The notes: a model not told the origin generated them from the letters alone. A stretch of 64,000 nt of DNA from Lewinellaceae bacterium (GCA_020636075.1 JACJYO010000005.1:496001-560000); one strand, 5' to 3'. Shown: positions 34,217 through 43,253, counted from the stretch's first letter. A program made the numbers and translations.

Positions 34217-34245
34217 TTGAGGAATCCGTTTTCGAGTTACTTTTG
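34217..34245 (+). promoter_or_regulatory. Predicted phoH promoter
   Basis: A TTG at 34217-34219 (within TTGTTG) is followed after 18 bases by TACTTTTG at 34238-34245, fitting the Bacteroidota -33/-7 pattern TTTG-N19-TAnnTTTG. The phoH start codon lies about 115 bases downstream. Confidence 0.5.
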
Positions 34246-34359
34246 TAAGCGAGAAGCGGGAACTAAAATCACATGTTGCATGGAGGCGTGTATTGTTTAC
34301 TGACCATCAGCCCGCACAATTACACGACCCTCCCGCTGCGGTAAAATTAGGACTAAAAT

Positions 34360-35412
34360 TTGAGCGAAATCATTCTCACAGTCGAGGGCGTTGACCCTGT
34401 CGAACTTTATGGCGAGAACAATGCAAAATTAAATCTTTTGCGCAAAGCCTTTCCCGACGTCACCATCACATCGCGCGGCAACAGCCTAAAACTTGCAGGC
34501 GATAAAAAGTTTACCCAACCGGCAAAAGCAAAATTTGAACAAATGGTTCGGTACCTGCGCGAGCACAATGAGTTGCCGGCGCAAATGGTAACCGATTTGC
34601 TCGGCGGCAGCAACCCGTTTGACGTGCGGATTCCTGTAAACGGCGGTTCAAACAATAATACCATCCTGTTTGGCCGCGACGGCCGGCCGATCAAAGCCAA
34701 AACGCGCAACCAGAAACTGCTGGTTGAAGCATGCGACAGCTCGGATATTGTTTTTGCCGTTGGGCCTGCCGGCACGGGTAAAACCTACACGGCGGTGGCG
34801 ATAGCGGTACGTGCCTTGAAAAATAAGCTGGTTAAAAAAATCGTGCTCACCCGCCCGGCCGTGGAAGCCGGTGAAAATCTGGGTTTTTTGCCCGGTGACC
34901 TGAAAGAAAAAGTTGACCCGTACTTGCGGCCGCTGTACGATGCGCTCGACGATATGTTGCCCATGGATAAGTTGCAGTTTTTTATGGACAACCGGATCAT
35001 CGAAATTGCACCGCTGGCGTTCATGCGGGGCCGTACACTCGACAATGCCTACATTATTCTGGATGAAGCACAGAATGCCTCGCCCCTTCAGCTCAAAATG
35101 TTTCTGACCCGGCTTGGCCCGAACGCCAAATGCATCATCACCGGCGACTTGAGTCAAATCGATTTGCCGGGCCATCAAAAATCCGGTCTTCGCCAGTCGA
35201 TGACCATCCTTGAAGGCGTGCATGGTATTTCTGTGATCAATCTTACCGCCGAGGATGTAGTCCGGCACCGCCTGGTCAAGGAAATTATCAAGGCCTACGA
35301 TAAGATCGAAGCAGAAGACCGGGCGCGCAAGGAGCGTATCCGGCAGGAAAAAGAAGCGGAGACAAAGGCGAAACAGGACGCGCCCGGAACCGACTCAACG
35401 ACGACACCTTAA
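34360..35412 (+). CDS. phoH: PhoH family ATPase
   Basis: 350 residues from a TTG start at 34360; no ATG fits the conserved N-terminus SEIILTVEGVDPVELYGENN. An N-terminal KH-like region (about 1-90) is followed by the PhoH P-loop domain. Walker A is G135-P-A-G-T-G-K-T142, and Walker B is in YIILDEAQNASPLQLKMFL. The motif ITGDLSQIDLPGHQKSGL is characteristic. The C-terminal tail after about 315 is a charged helix. PhoH proteins are probable RNA helicases or ribonucleases linked to ribosome and RNA quality control. Its stop shares TTAA (35409-35412) with the stop of the convergent nhaD. Confidence 0.92.
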   Translation: MSEIILTVEGVDPVELYGENNAKLNLLRKAFPDVTITSRGNSLKLAGDKKFTQPAKAKFEQMVRYLREHNELPAQMVTDLLGGSNPFDVRIPVNGGSNNNTILFGRDGRPIKAKTRNQKLLVEACDSSDIVFAVGPAGTGKTYTAVAIAVRALKNKLVKKIVLTRPAVEAGENLGFLPGDLKEKVDPYLRPLYDALDDMLPMDKLQFFMDNRIIEIAPLAFMRGRTLDNAYIILDEAQNASPLQLKMFLTRLGPNAKCIITGDLSQIDLPGHQKSGLRQSMTILEGVHGISVINLTAEDVVRHRLVKEIIKAYDKIEAEDRARKERIRQEKEAETKAKQDAPGTDSTTTP

Positions 35413-36686
35413 TGCAGCAAATTGTATTGCAATACATACGCTGCAGCACCTGCCAGGTAGCCTAGAACTGCCCAAATGGTAATGCGGCGGAGATACCAGC
35501 CGAACCGGATATTTTCGATTCCCATGGCTGCCACTCCGGCTGCCGAGCCAATGATCAATGCGCTTCCGCCTGTGCCGGTACAGTAGGCGAGAAATTCCCA
35601 GAAGTAGTTGTCCACCGGAAACTGTTCAAGTGAATACATGCCCTGCGCTGCGGCTACCAGCGGGACGTTGTCGACAATGGCCGACAGGAAACCAATAATC
35701 AGGACAATGAGGGTGGTATTTTGAATTGTTCGATCCAGCCAGCCGGCCAGCGCGCTTAGCAAACCAGTGCTTTGCAGCGCTGCGACGGCCATCAGAATGC
35801 CGAGGAAAAATAAAATACTGGGTGTGTCGATTTTCCGCAGCGCATGCAATACTGACAGCGGACCTTTTTCGCGTTCGTCTTTTTCACTGTGGATCAGTTC
35901 GGTAACCACCCACATGACACCCAGGCCTAAGAGCATGCCCATAAATGGGGGCAGGTGGGTGAGGGTTTTAAAGACCGGGACAAAAAGCAAACTGCCAAGC
36001 CCCAGTCCAAAAACAATATTGCGTTCGCGCGCCGGCGAAATGATGTCAGAAGCGCCTGTCCGTTCGGGCGTTTGCACATGACCAGTCATCTTCGGGGCGA
36101 TCAGCAGCAAGGGCGCCAGCAAGCAAATCAGGCTGGGGATCAACAGCATGGTGATAATATTCAGCACCGTGATTTGCCCCCCGATCCACAACATGGTGGT
36201 GGTTACATCGCCCAACGGCGACCAGGCGCCGCCGGCATTGGCTGCCACTACGATCAGACCTGCAAAAAAGATCCGGTCATTCCGGTCGGCAATTAATTTT
36301 CGCACGAGACTGATCATTACGATGGTGGTGGTTAGATTGTCCAGTGCCGCCGACAGAAAAAATGTGATGAAGCAAACCAGCCAGAGCAACCGCCGTTTTT
36401 CAGTGGTTTTGATCCGGTCTGTCAGAATTTCAAAGCCATCGTGCGCATCGATCAATTCCACAATGGTCATAGCGCCCAGCAGGAAAAACAAGATTCCGGA
36501 AATCTCTCCCAAATGTGCTTCCAGGTTATGCACGACCTCGTGGTAATCCGTGGCAGCGGTTACATAAATAGTCCAGCAAAGCACTCCGGTGATCATGGCA
36601 CTGGCCGCCTTGTCAATTTTCAGCGGGTGTTCAAGCGTGATTGCCAGATAACCCAAAACAAATACAACGATGAGTAGTCCTTCCAT
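35409..36686 (-). CDS. nhaD: Sodium:proton antiporter NhaD
   Basis: 425 residues from the ATG at 36686. Around 12 membrane segments fit the IT/NhaD superfamily. Characteristic parts are LAITLEHPLKIDKAASAM, LSAALDNLTTTIVMISLVRK, ANAGGAWSPLGDVTTTMLWI and, in the second half, IVDNVPLVAAAQGMYS and CTGTGGSALIIGSAAGVAAMG. The paired DN/SP/GD motifs are the expected ion-binding half-helices. It exports sodium in exchange for protons. Convergent with phoH; upstream on the same strand, a terminator (36755-36784) separates it from the SRPBCC gene. Confidence 0.92.
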   Translation of the reverse strand: MEGLLIVVFVLGYLAITLEHPLKIDKAASAMITGVLCWTIYVTAATDYHEVVHNLEAHLGEISGILFFLLGAMTIVELIDAHDGFEILTDRIKTTEKRRLLWLVCFITFFLSAALDNLTTTIVMISLVRKLIADRNDRIFFAGLIVVAANAGGAWSPLGDVTTTMLWIGGQITVLNIITMLLIPSLICLLAPLLLIAPKMTGHVQTPERTGASDIISPARERNIVFGLGLGSLLFVPVFKTLTHLPPFMGMLLGLGVMWVVTELIHSEKDEREKGPLSVLHALRKIDTPSILFFLGILMAVAALQSTGLLSALAGWLDRTIQNTTLIVLIIGFLSAIVDNVPLVAAAQGMYSLEQFPVDNYFWEFLAYCTGTGGSALIIGSAAGVAAMGIENIRFGWYLRRITIWAVLGYLAGAAAYVLQYNLLH

Positions 36687-36754
36687 GAATAGATTTCTTG
36701 TTGATGTGGGCAAAGAAACGGAAAAAGCCCCGGCCGGCTAAGCAACAAGAAAAA

Positions 36755-36784
36755 GGCGCTACCTGTTGTTGGTCAGGTAGCGCC
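36755..36784 (-). terminator. Rho-independent terminator of the SRPBCC-GyrI gene
   Basis: An 11-bp perfect stem, GGCGCTACCTG (36755-36765) with CAGGTAGCGCC (36774-36784), has an 8-base loop. It is bordered by A-rich sequence on the left, which reads as a T-run on the minus strand, and by TCTTTTTT on the right, so it could act both ways. It lies 42 bases after the stop at 36827. Confidence 0.8.
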
Positions 36785-36826
36785 TCTTTTTTCAGTGAAA
36801 TAGCACCGAAGAAACCGGGCTGCGTA

Positions 36827-37882
36827 CTATTGCGGTGGATTTGCCGGAGTATCCAGGCTATCTGTTTTTGGACCGACATAGTAAATGATCCGGGTCAGCC
36901 ATTTTGACGTATCAGGTTCCTGGACCGGGTCTGTGATGTATTCCTCAATTACAGGCGGAATATTTTGCAGGTTTTTCTCCTGCATATAGTCGTCCATGGC
37001 ATAATGCGCATTTCCCAAACTATCATAGGAACCAAAATATTCGATCAGCAGGGCCTGGCCTTTACCAACCGGAAATACGCTCAATCCCTTACCAAAATTT
37101 TGATTTTCTGTAATTGGAACAGCAGCAGCCATATCGGTCTCGCCTTTTTGTTCGTCATAAGACCAGTAGAGGCCGGATGGGGCGCCGGCAATTTCAGCGC
37201 CGTTTTTTTGCGCGGCTTCAAATGCTTTGGGCAAATTGGCAGCAAAAAATCCGGCTATTTCAGCAAAGGGAACTGTACTGCGCACGCCGATGTATATTTT
37301 TTCCGGAAATTCTACTTCAGCAATTTCATAACCCCGGTATTTTTTGTGTGCCATTGCTTCGCAAACAGCTTTCATATTTTCGAGGCCCTGGGTGTAATCT
37401 TTTCCAACGGCGGCATCCATATCGGTGAACATGGCCAGGCCATTCCAGGGAAAAGCAACATGCATGTCAAAAGCCCAGGTGACCTTCGTTTTGGCTTCGT
37501 TGGGTTCAAAAATCAAGTACGTTGGTGAAGTGCTTTCAAACGGTTCTGTAAAACGCACTTCCATATCGATCCGGTCGGCAGTCATGCCGGTGATCACTTG
37601 TTGCCCGGCGCCAACATCATCGTTTCCCTTCCAGCTGTAGGTTGCTCCGGGCGCACCATCTGTACCCGTAATGGTTGTTTTCATGGCAGGGTCCAGTTTT
37701 GCCCAGGGAGACCATGTCTCAAAATTTTTAAAAAAACGAACGTGATCATAGATCAGGGCCTTTGGCGCATCAATCTCGATGCTGCGTTCGATATGGTAAT
37801 CTTTTCGGGCAAATAAGCCAAGTAACACGAGCAGCCCGGCCAGGCCAAGCAGTAAATAGAGCAGGATCTTAAGAATTTTCAT
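36827..37882 (-). CDS. SRPBCC domain fused to a GyrI-like domain
   Basis: 351 residues. A short N-terminal membrane helix (LLYLLLGLAGLLVLLGLF) anchors the protein. Residues about 30-180 form an SRPBCC/polyketide-cyclase ligand-binding fold (IEIDAPKALIYDHVRFFKNF, WSPWAKLDPAMKTTITG, TDMDAAVGKDYTQGLENMKA). Residues about 190-335 are a GyrI-like small-molecule-binding domain (IYIGVRSTVPFAEIAGFFAA, GLYWSYDEQKGETDMAAAVP). Both domains bind hydrophobic small molecules. The ligand is unknown and no DNA-binding domain is attached. A monocistronic gene with its own terminator. Confidence 0.85.
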   Translation of the reverse strand: MKILKILLYLLLGLAGLLVLLGLFARKDYHIERSIEIDAPKALIYDHVRFFKNFETWSPWAKLDPAMKTTITGTDGAPGATYSWKGNDDVGAGQQVITGMTADRIDMEVRFTEPFESTSPTYLIFEPNEAKTKVTWAFDMHVAFPWNGLAMFTDMDAAVGKDYTQGLENMKAVCEAMAHKKYRGYEIAEVEFPEKIYIGVRSTVPFAEIAGFFAANLPKAFEAAQKNGAEIAGAPSGLYWSYDEQKGETDMAAAVPITENQNFGKGLSVFPVGKGQALLIEYFGSYDSLGNAHYAMDDYMQEKNLQNIPPVIEEYITDPVQEPDTSKWLTRIIYYVGPKTDSLDTPANPPQ

Positions 37883-38010
37883 AGCTTAATTTGTTTGTAA
37901 TTAGTTGGTTTTAAATTGATAGCAGTTTCAGGGCAGCAAATTTAAAATAAATAGTTTTTAACTAAAACAAAAAGTTTTTATTTGTATGTTTTTATCAGAT
38001 CTGGAGGGCC

Positions 38011-38063
38011 AGAAGCACAGCGGCGGCGAGGAATTAAACTTCCCCGCCGCCGCTGTGCTTCCT
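38011..38063. terminator. Strong GC hairpin after the biotin carrier gene
   Basis: AGAAGCACAGCGGCGGCG (38011-38028) pairs with its complement at 38045-38063 (17 pairs and one bulged base), closed by a loop of about 16 bases. It lies 19 bases past the biotin carrier stop (38082, minus strand). A CTTTTT run follows on the plus side; on the minus side there is no clean T-run, so termination in the needed direction is probable but not certain. Confidence 0.6.
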
Positions 38064-38081
38064 ACTTTTTGGATGTATTGG

Positions 38082-38573
38082 TTACTCAAATTCAATCAAC
38101 AGCTGACCTTTATCAACGGATTGGCTCTTTTCAACGGCAATGGCTTTGACCACGCCTTCGCCAACAGCCTTGATGACATTTTCCATTTTCATGGCTTCCA
38201 GAATGAGCAAGGGATCATCTTTTTGTACGGCTTGCCCGGGCTTGACCAACACACTCAGCACCAGTCCCGGCATGGGGGCTTTTATGCTGTTTATTTTTTG
38301 TGTGCCTCCAACAGTTAAGCCCAATTTTTTCACCAACCGTTCATAATAATCGGAGATACGCACCTGGTGTTTTATGCCATCAACCTGAAAGGTATAGCTG
38401 CGGTTGGCGTAGTCTGCTTCCAGCAGTTTGATGTGAAAGGCTCGCCCGTTTTCCAGCAAGTGGAATGTTTGTTCACCATCTGGTACAACATCGAGCTGAT
38501 TTGCGGCATCCGGCTCTACCTCAAAATGGTACTGATCATCGACTGAAACTTGGAAAGGATCTTTTTTCACCAT
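38082..38573 (-). CDS. Biotin carboxyl carrier subunit of an acyl-CoA carboxylase
   Basis: 163 residues from the ATG at 38573. The C-terminal 75 residues are a biotinyl domain with EAMKMEN, whose middle Lys is biotinylated, preceded by the flexible MPGLVLSVLVKPGQAVQ segment. The N-terminal half (about 1-85) is the small beta domain usual in the Bacteroidota propionyl-CoA/acyl-CoA carboxylase carrier (YTFQVDGIKHQVRISDYYE). The carboxylase and carboxyltransferase subunits are not adjacent; the upstream gene is a PP2C phosphatase ending 46 bases before. Confidence 0.85.
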   Translation of the reverse strand: MVKKDPFQVSVDDQYHFEVEPDAANQLDVVPDGEQTFHLLENGRAFHIKLLEADYANRSYTFQVDGIKHQVRISDYYERLVKKLGLTVGGTQKINSIKAPMPGLVLSVLVKPGQAVQKDDPLLILEAMKMENVIKAVGEGVVKAIAVEKSQSVDKGQLLIEFE

Positions 38574-38618
38574 TGTTGTTGTGATTTTCAGCAGGTACGT
38601 ACGCGGGAGCAAGGATTT

Positions 38619-39866
38619 TTATACAAAAAACTTGCAGGTGAGTACGGTAATATCGTCTGGGAAAGGCTGGTGTTCCCGGTATGCCTCCACATGGTTGAGC
38701 AATTGAGTATTTAATTCCCGGGCGCCCAGTTGACTGTTTTCCTGGAGGAAGGCAAGCAGTTTTTCCTCGCTGAACTCCTCCCCGGAATCGTTCAAGACAT
38801 CCGTGAGCCCATCCGTGTAGGTAAAAATGGTAGACTCTTTGGTAAGGCAAACACCGCCGATTTCCAGGAAGGGTAATTCGGGCATCCAACCCAATACGGT
38901 ACATCCGTTTTTGAGTGGAATAGCCTCGCCATTGCTCAATAAAAACGGTGGGGTGTGGCCGGCATTGATGTAATGCAGCGTGCGGGAGTGCACATCATAA
39001 CGCGCCAGGAACAGTGTAATAAACCGGTCGCCCTGGGTAACGCTGTGGACGGCCATATTCATTTCCTGCACAACCTCTTCCAGTGTTTGGCAGCGGGTAA
39101 GCAGGGTGCGCAGATTAGCCTGAAAGTTTGCCATGAGCAGGGCCGCCGCGACGCCTTTTCCGGTAATATCGGCAATACAGAATGCGATGGTCCCATCCGG
39201 AAATTCTACCACATCGTAATAGTCGCCACCAACCGCGAAGTGCGGTTTGTAAATGCTTGACAACTGGTAATTTTCACCCTCAGGCAAGCGGGTAGGAACC
39301 AGTGTGCGTTGGATTTCGGCGGCCAGTTCAACTTCACGGTTGAGGACTTCCTGTCGCAATTGTGTTTTAAACAGGCGTTTGTTTTCAATGGCAACGGCGA
39401 TCACATTCGTGATGGTGGTAACGAACTGGACTTTGTTGTACACGTCTTCATCGTCCAGAAAGCCCCCGATAAATGCATAGGCAATGGGCTCATCTTTGTG
39501 CATTACCGGCACCACCAGATCAAACTCACGGATCAGCGGATGTTCTGCATTTTCAAGACCGCGTGTGGTTCGGAAATTGGGTAATTCCTGGTTTACATCC
39601 TGATTCAACAAGTCATCGGCCACACCTAAGGCGGTTTTGCATTCCCAGCGCCCTTCTTCATGAAAAAACAGCGCCATTTTCCGGATGCCGATCTCCCAGC
39701 GCAGAAAGGTGTTGTACATGTTGAACAGCCCTTCAGCCGATACATTTTCATTGATAGCCTGCGTGATGGCCAGCAAGCTGTTAATTTGCAGCTGTTTCAG
39801 ATTGACCTCGCGTTCTAATTTCTCAATGCGGGTCAGCGTGCGTTTTATTTCTTGTAACTCGGGCAT
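38619..39866 (-). CDS. PP2C/SpoIIE-type serine phosphatase with a GAF-like sensor
   Basis: 415 residues from the ATG at 39866. A coiled-coil start (KRTLTRIEKLEREVNLKQLQ) leads into a GAF-like domain (about 40-180: LLAITQAINENVSAEGLFNM, VVPVMHKDEPIAYAFIGGFL). A linker helix AAEIQRTLVP precedes the SpoIIE phosphatase domain (about 205-415). Metal-binding acidic residues appear in FAVGGDYYDVVEFPDG, CIADITGKGVAAALLMA, FTYTDGLTDVLN and FPDDITVLTCKF. RsbU-like enzymes of this type dephosphorylate an anti-sigma antagonist; no partner STAS or RsbW gene is nearby. Confidence 0.88.
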   Translation of the reverse strand: MPELQEIKRTLTRIEKLEREVNLKQLQINSLLAITQAINENVSAEGLFNMYNTFLRWEIGIRKMALFFHEEGRWECKTALGVADDLLNQDVNQELPNFRTTRGLENAEHPLIREFDLVVPVMHKDEPIAYAFIGGFLDDEDVYNKVQFVTTITNVIAVAIENKRLFKTQLRQEVLNREVELAAEIQRTLVPTRLPEGENYQLSSIYKPHFAVGGDYYDVVEFPDGTIAFCIADITGKGVAAALLMANFQANLRTLLTRCQTLEEVVQEMNMAVHSVTQGDRFITLFLARYDVHSRTLHYINAGHTPPFLLSNGEAIPLKNGCTVLGWMPELPFLEIGGVCLTKESTIFTYTDGLTDVLNDSGEEFSEEKLLAFLQENSQLGARELNTQLLNHVEAYREHQPFPDDITVLTCKFFV

Positions 39867-40096
39867 GCAGGACGTCTGATATTTCTGCCTGAGAAGCAGA
39901 AAAGCAGCAATTTTATAATTCAGCGAAAAGGTACGCACATTTCAGCAATCCAAGTATTCGCCGGTGATTTCAGCTTGACGATTGTTGATGTTAAACACAT
40001 TTTCAGGCATCTGATGCATATATCCGCGGAAAACTTGTGAAATTTGCAGCCCCAAACAAGCCGCATTGGATAATTACAAAGCTGAACCACACCATT

Positions 40097-40657
40097 ATGG
40101 AAGACATTAAGCAAACTATGGCTGACGCCAGGGAACATATGGACAAAGCCATCGAACATCTTGAACACGAATTGCAGAAGCTGCGTACCGGTAAGGCTTC
40201 AACCTCTATTTTGCAAGATATGATGGTGGAGTATTATGGCCACCCGACTCCTCTTCAACAGGTAGCCAACGTGCAGGTTTCGGATGCCCGGACGATCATT
40301 GTTCAACCTTGGGAGAAAAATATGCTAGGCCCGATCGAGCGGGTGATCATCAACTCCAATATTGGCATTACGCCGGCAAATGACGGCGAGGTCATTCGGC
40401 TTAGCGTACCGGCACTCACTGAAGAGCGCCGCAAAGATTTGGTCAAAATGGCTAAGAATGCCGGAGAAGAAAGTAAAGTTGGCGTGCGAAATTCCCGCCA
40501 TAAAGCGCTTGGGCACATTAAAAACGCTGTTAAAGAGGGGCTGGCTGAAGATGAAGGGAAACGCGTCGAAAATGAACTGCAGGACTTGGTCAATAGCTAC
40601 GTTGAAAAGATCGACAAAATTGTTGCAAAAAAAGAAGAGGAAATCATGACGGTATAA
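40097..40657 (+). CDS. frr: Ribosome recycling factor
   Basis: 186 residues, the standard length. With EF-G it splits post-termination ribosomes. Conserved segments are LEHELQKLRTGKASTSILQD, VEYYGHPTPLQQVANV, DARTIIVQPWEKNMLGPIER and ALTEERRKDLVKMAKNAGEE. The ATG at 40097 gives the conserved N-terminus; an upstream in-frame start at 40037 adds 20 unrelated residues. It is followed by the DUF5606 gene (73 bases) and a glycosyltransferase. pyrH, often next to frr elsewhere, is not here. Confidence 0.96.
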   Translation: MEDIKQTMADAREHMDKAIEHLEHELQKLRTGKASTSILQDMMVEYYGHPTPLQQVANVQVSDARTIIVQPWEKNMLGPIERVIINSNIGITPANDGEVIRLSVPALTEERRKDLVKMAKNAGEESKVGVRNSRHKALGHIKNAVKEGLAEDEGKRVENELQDLVNSYVEKIDKIVAKKEEEIMTV

Positions 40658-40729
40658 TTTACCGCTTCCCTACTTCCGGGTGTATACCTGCTATCCCCAA
40701 TCTATAAAAACAGGGTAATCATAAAAACT

Positions 40730-41185
40730 ATGAACTTAGACAAATTCCTCGTGATCGCCGGGGTTCCCGGTGTGCACAAACTGGTGTCCACGCGCAATAA
40801 TGGCCTGCTGATTGAAGACCGCAAAGAAGGTCGTACCCGGTTCGTACCGACCCGGCAAAACCAGATAACCCCACTGGGTACTGTTGCCATTTATGTGGAT
40901 ACCGAAGAGGGCACTATGCCATTACCGGAAGTGTTTCAGCGGATGATCGACCAGCAGGAGGCAATTCCCCCGGTGTCGCCAAATGCCAACAGCACCGAAT
41001 TACGCGACTATTTTAATCAGATTTTGCCCGAGCATGATCATGAACAGGTACATATAAACGATATCAAGAAATGTATCAAGTGGTTTAATTTCATGCAGGA
41101 AAAAGGCATTTTCGAAGAAGCAAAACTTGAGGCTGAAAAAGTAGCTGCCGAGGCGGCAGAAAAAGAAAAGAAAACCGACGCTTGA
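40730..41185 (+). CDS. DUF5606 family protein
   Basis: 151 residues. The start NLDKFLVIAGVPGVHKLVST matches the Bacteroidota-specific DUF5606 family, a small beta domain of about 60 residues (NNGLLIEDRKEGRTRFVPTR, TPLGTVAIYVDTEEGTMPLP). A helical part follows (DYFNQILPEHDHEQVHINDI) and then a Lys/Glu/Ala-rich coiled tail. The function is unknown. Conserved regions near residues 10-75 and 105-125 suggest nucleic-acid or protein binding. It is downstream of frr on the same strand. Confidence 0.85.
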   Translation: MNLDKFLVIAGVPGVHKLVSTRNNGLLIEDRKEGRTRFVPTRQNQITPLGTVAIYVDTEEGTMPLPEVFQRMIDQQEAIPPVSPNANSTELRDYFNQILPEHDHEQVHINDIKKCIKWFNFMQEKGIFEEAKLEAEKVAAEAAEKEKKTDA

Positions 41186-41246
41186 ATCTATCCGAACAAA
41201 AACGAATAAATCCACTGCCCTGATCTGCCACGTGGTTTAAAAAGTT

Positions 41247-41996
41247 ATGTATAAAGAAAAAAAAGTTGTTGTTGTTCTTCCTGCCTATAACGCTGCCAAA
41301 ACGCTGGAAAAAACATACCGGGAAATCCCTTTCGATTTAGTTGATGAAGTGATACTGTGCGATGATCATAGTCGCGACAATACTGCCGAACTGGCGAAGC
41401 AGCTCGGCATCAAGCATGTCCTGGTTCATGAAACCAACACGGGGTATGGCGGCAACCAAAAAACGCTTTACAACAAGGCACTGGACCTGGGTGGCGATAT
41501 TGTGATCATGCTGCATCCCGATTACCAGTACACGCCCAAGCTTATTCCTGCTATGGTCAATATTATCGGAGAAGACCTTTATCCGGTAGTGTTAGGCTCG
41601 CGTATACTGGGCATGGGTGCGCGAAAAGGCGGTATGCCGATTTACAAATACATCGCCAATCGTTTTTTGACATTTACGCAAAATACACTGGTTCACTATA
41701 AGCTTTCAGAATACCACACAGGCTATCGGGCGTTCAACCGGGAAGTGCTCGAAACGATTAATTTTAATCAGAACTCTGATGACTTTGTGTTTGACAATGA
41801 AATGCTGTCGCAAATCATTTTTGCAGGTTTTGATATTGGCGAAGTAACCTGTCCGACCAAGTACTTTGAAGAAGCGTCCAGTATTAACTTCAGCCGAAGC
41901 ATGAAGTACGGCCTGGGTGTTCTGCGCGTTTCGATCGGGCACTTTTTGCAGCGCATGGGGCTAATCAAATTGCCCAGGTATCAGAAAATGCGGTGA
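41247..41996 (+). CDS. Family 2 glycosyltransferase (DPM1/polyprenyl-phosphate type)
   Basis: 249 residues. The GT-A fold motifs are at the start (VVVVLPAYNAAKTLEKTYRE), D39-D40 in VILCDDHSRDNTAELAKQ, and a second acidic site in IVIMLHPDYQYTPKLIPAMV. RILGMGARKGGMPIYKYIAN and YHTGYRAFNREVLETI are typical of dolichol/undecaprenyl-phosphate mannosyl- or glucosyltransferases. It lacks the C-terminal membrane helices of many relatives. It likely makes a lipid-linked sugar for envelope glycans; the sugar cannot be told. Confidence 0.88.
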   Translation: MYKEKKVVVVLPAYNAAKTLEKTYREIPFDLVDEVILCDDHSRDNTAELAKQLGIKHVLVHETNTGYGGNQKTLYNKALDLGGDIVIMLHPDYQYTPKLIPAMVNIIGEDLYPVVLGSRILGMGARKGGMPIYKYIANRFLTFTQNTLVHYKLSEYHTGYRAFNREVLETINFNQNSDDFVFDNEMLSQIIFAGFDIGEVTCPTKYFEEASSINFSRSMKYGLGVLRVSIGHFLQRMGLIKLPRYQKMR

Positions 41997-42037
41997 TTTT
42001 TTGACTTGCGGTTTACTGCGCTCAACCGTTGCTACCC

Positions 42038-42760
42038 ATGTGTACAGTTACCTACCTTCCTGTCTCAACCGGATTTGTGCTCACCCAAAACCGGGATGAG
42101 GCACCTACCCGTTCGCCGCAAATCATTTCGAAGGAAAAGCGCTTCGGCACAGAACTTCTTTTTCCCAAAGACACTAAAGCCGGCGGTACCTGGATCGCCA
42201 CTGCACGTGACGGGCGAACGGCCTGCCTGCTCAACGGTGCATTTGAAAAACATAAACACGAACCTCCGTACCGACTGAGCCGCGGCCTGGTTTTGCTCGA
42301 TTTTTTTAGATGGCCCGAGCCACAGCTTTTTTTTGAGCAATATGATCTGGATGGAATCGAGCCATTTACATTTTTATTTTTCTCCCCGGGAAAGGTGACA
42401 GAGTTACGTTGGGACGGCAAAACCCGGCACCTCAAGAACCTGCCACCCAACCAGGCGCATTTTTGGTGCTCGGCAACCTTATACCCGCCACCAATGCAGG
42501 AACGACGCGAGCGAGTGTTTCGCGATTGGTTGACCACACAGAATTTAGAACAACCGCGACTGTCGTCCCGGATTTTTTCCCTGCACCTGACAGGCAGCGT
42601 TGGAGACCCTGAGAACGATTATGTCATGAACAGGGCCGGGCGTGTTTGTACCGTCAGTGTGACGCAGGTAGCCCTCCGGAGTGGTTATGTTCGTATGCGA
42701 TATGCCGACTTGCTCGATGCGAAACATGACCGCAGGAGTATGCACCTGTTGACAGGTTAG
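42038..42760 (+). CDS. NRDE/TANGO2 family protein
   Basis: 240 residues from the ATG at 42038, so that Cys2 (MCTVTYLPV) becomes the N-terminal residue, as expected for this Ntn-hydrolase-like fold. The family name motif N-R-D-E appears in VLTQNRDEAPTR. Other segments are GTWIATARDGRTACLLNGAF and TELRWDGKTRHLKNLPPNQA. The eukaryotic relative TANGO2 affects secretion and haem handling; the bacterial role is unknown. The next gene is 160 bases on. Confidence 0.85.
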   Translation: MCTVTYLPVSTGFVLTQNRDEAPTRSPQIISKEKRFGTELLFPKDTKAGGTWIATARDGRTACLLNGAFEKHKHEPPYRLSRGLVLLDFFRWPEPQLFFEQYDLDGIEPFTFLFFSPGKVTELRWDGKTRHLKNLPPNQAHFWCSATLYPPPMQERRERVFRDWLTTQNLEQPRLSSRIFSLHLTGSVGDPENDYVMNRAGRVCTVSVTQVALRSGYVRMRYADLLDAKHDRRSMHLLTG

Positions 42761-42920
42761 TAAAAAAAATAATTTGTTGGTTTATAATAAAAATTCTGCC
42801 GGCGTGCATCCTTTTACAAATTTATTGTGTCTGAGTAGTTAATTTTTTCCAAATTTCAGAACCAATGGTTGTTGCCCTGAGTTATTGTATTTACTTTTCG
42901 TGCCTAAATAATCGCTGCCG

Positions 42921-43226
42921 ATGAAACATTGCTTACCCTTGATCATTTTTTTACTCGCCGCTTTGACGGTTCAAGCCCAAAACGCCACCAAAGCCGAACT
43001 CTCCGTTTACCCAAATCCAACCGCGGATTACATCTCGGTTAATGACGCCAACGACGAAGTGAGTTATGTCGTCATCTTCAACCTTGTAGGAAAAAAAGTA
43101 AAAGAATTCGACTTTATTAAAGGCGAATCACTCTTTATAGCCGACCTGCCTAAGAGCATGTATCTGGTTCAACTTCAGAATCGCAAACGTACCGTGTTGA
43201 AAACCCAAAAGGTGGATAAACGCTAG
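42921..43226 (+). CDS. Minimal protein: signal peptide plus T9SS sorting tail only
   Basis: 101 residues. A signal peptide (MKHCLPLIIFLLAALTVQAQ) is followed almost at once by a type A T9SS sorting domain: AELSVYPNPTADYISVNDA, YVVIFNLVGKKVKEF, then LPKSMYLVQLQNRKRTVL. There is no cargo domain at all. Either it is a complete tiny secreted protein or the relic of a larger cargo gene that lost its middle. The reading frame is clean with its own terminator 28 bases downstream, which favours a functional gene. Confidence 0.75.
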   Translation: MKHCLPLIIFLLAALTVQAQNATKAELSVYPNPTADYISVNDANDEVSYVVIFNLVGKKVKEFDFIKGESLFIADLPKSMYLVQLQNRKRTVLKTQKVDKR

Positions 43227-43253
43227 GGGTAAAATATTTTAGTAAAATTCTAA

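Noticed and set aside
36698..36907. Short plus-strand open frame over the terminator at 36755-36784
   Set aside because: It runs straight through a perfect terminator hairpin and has no homology-like features.
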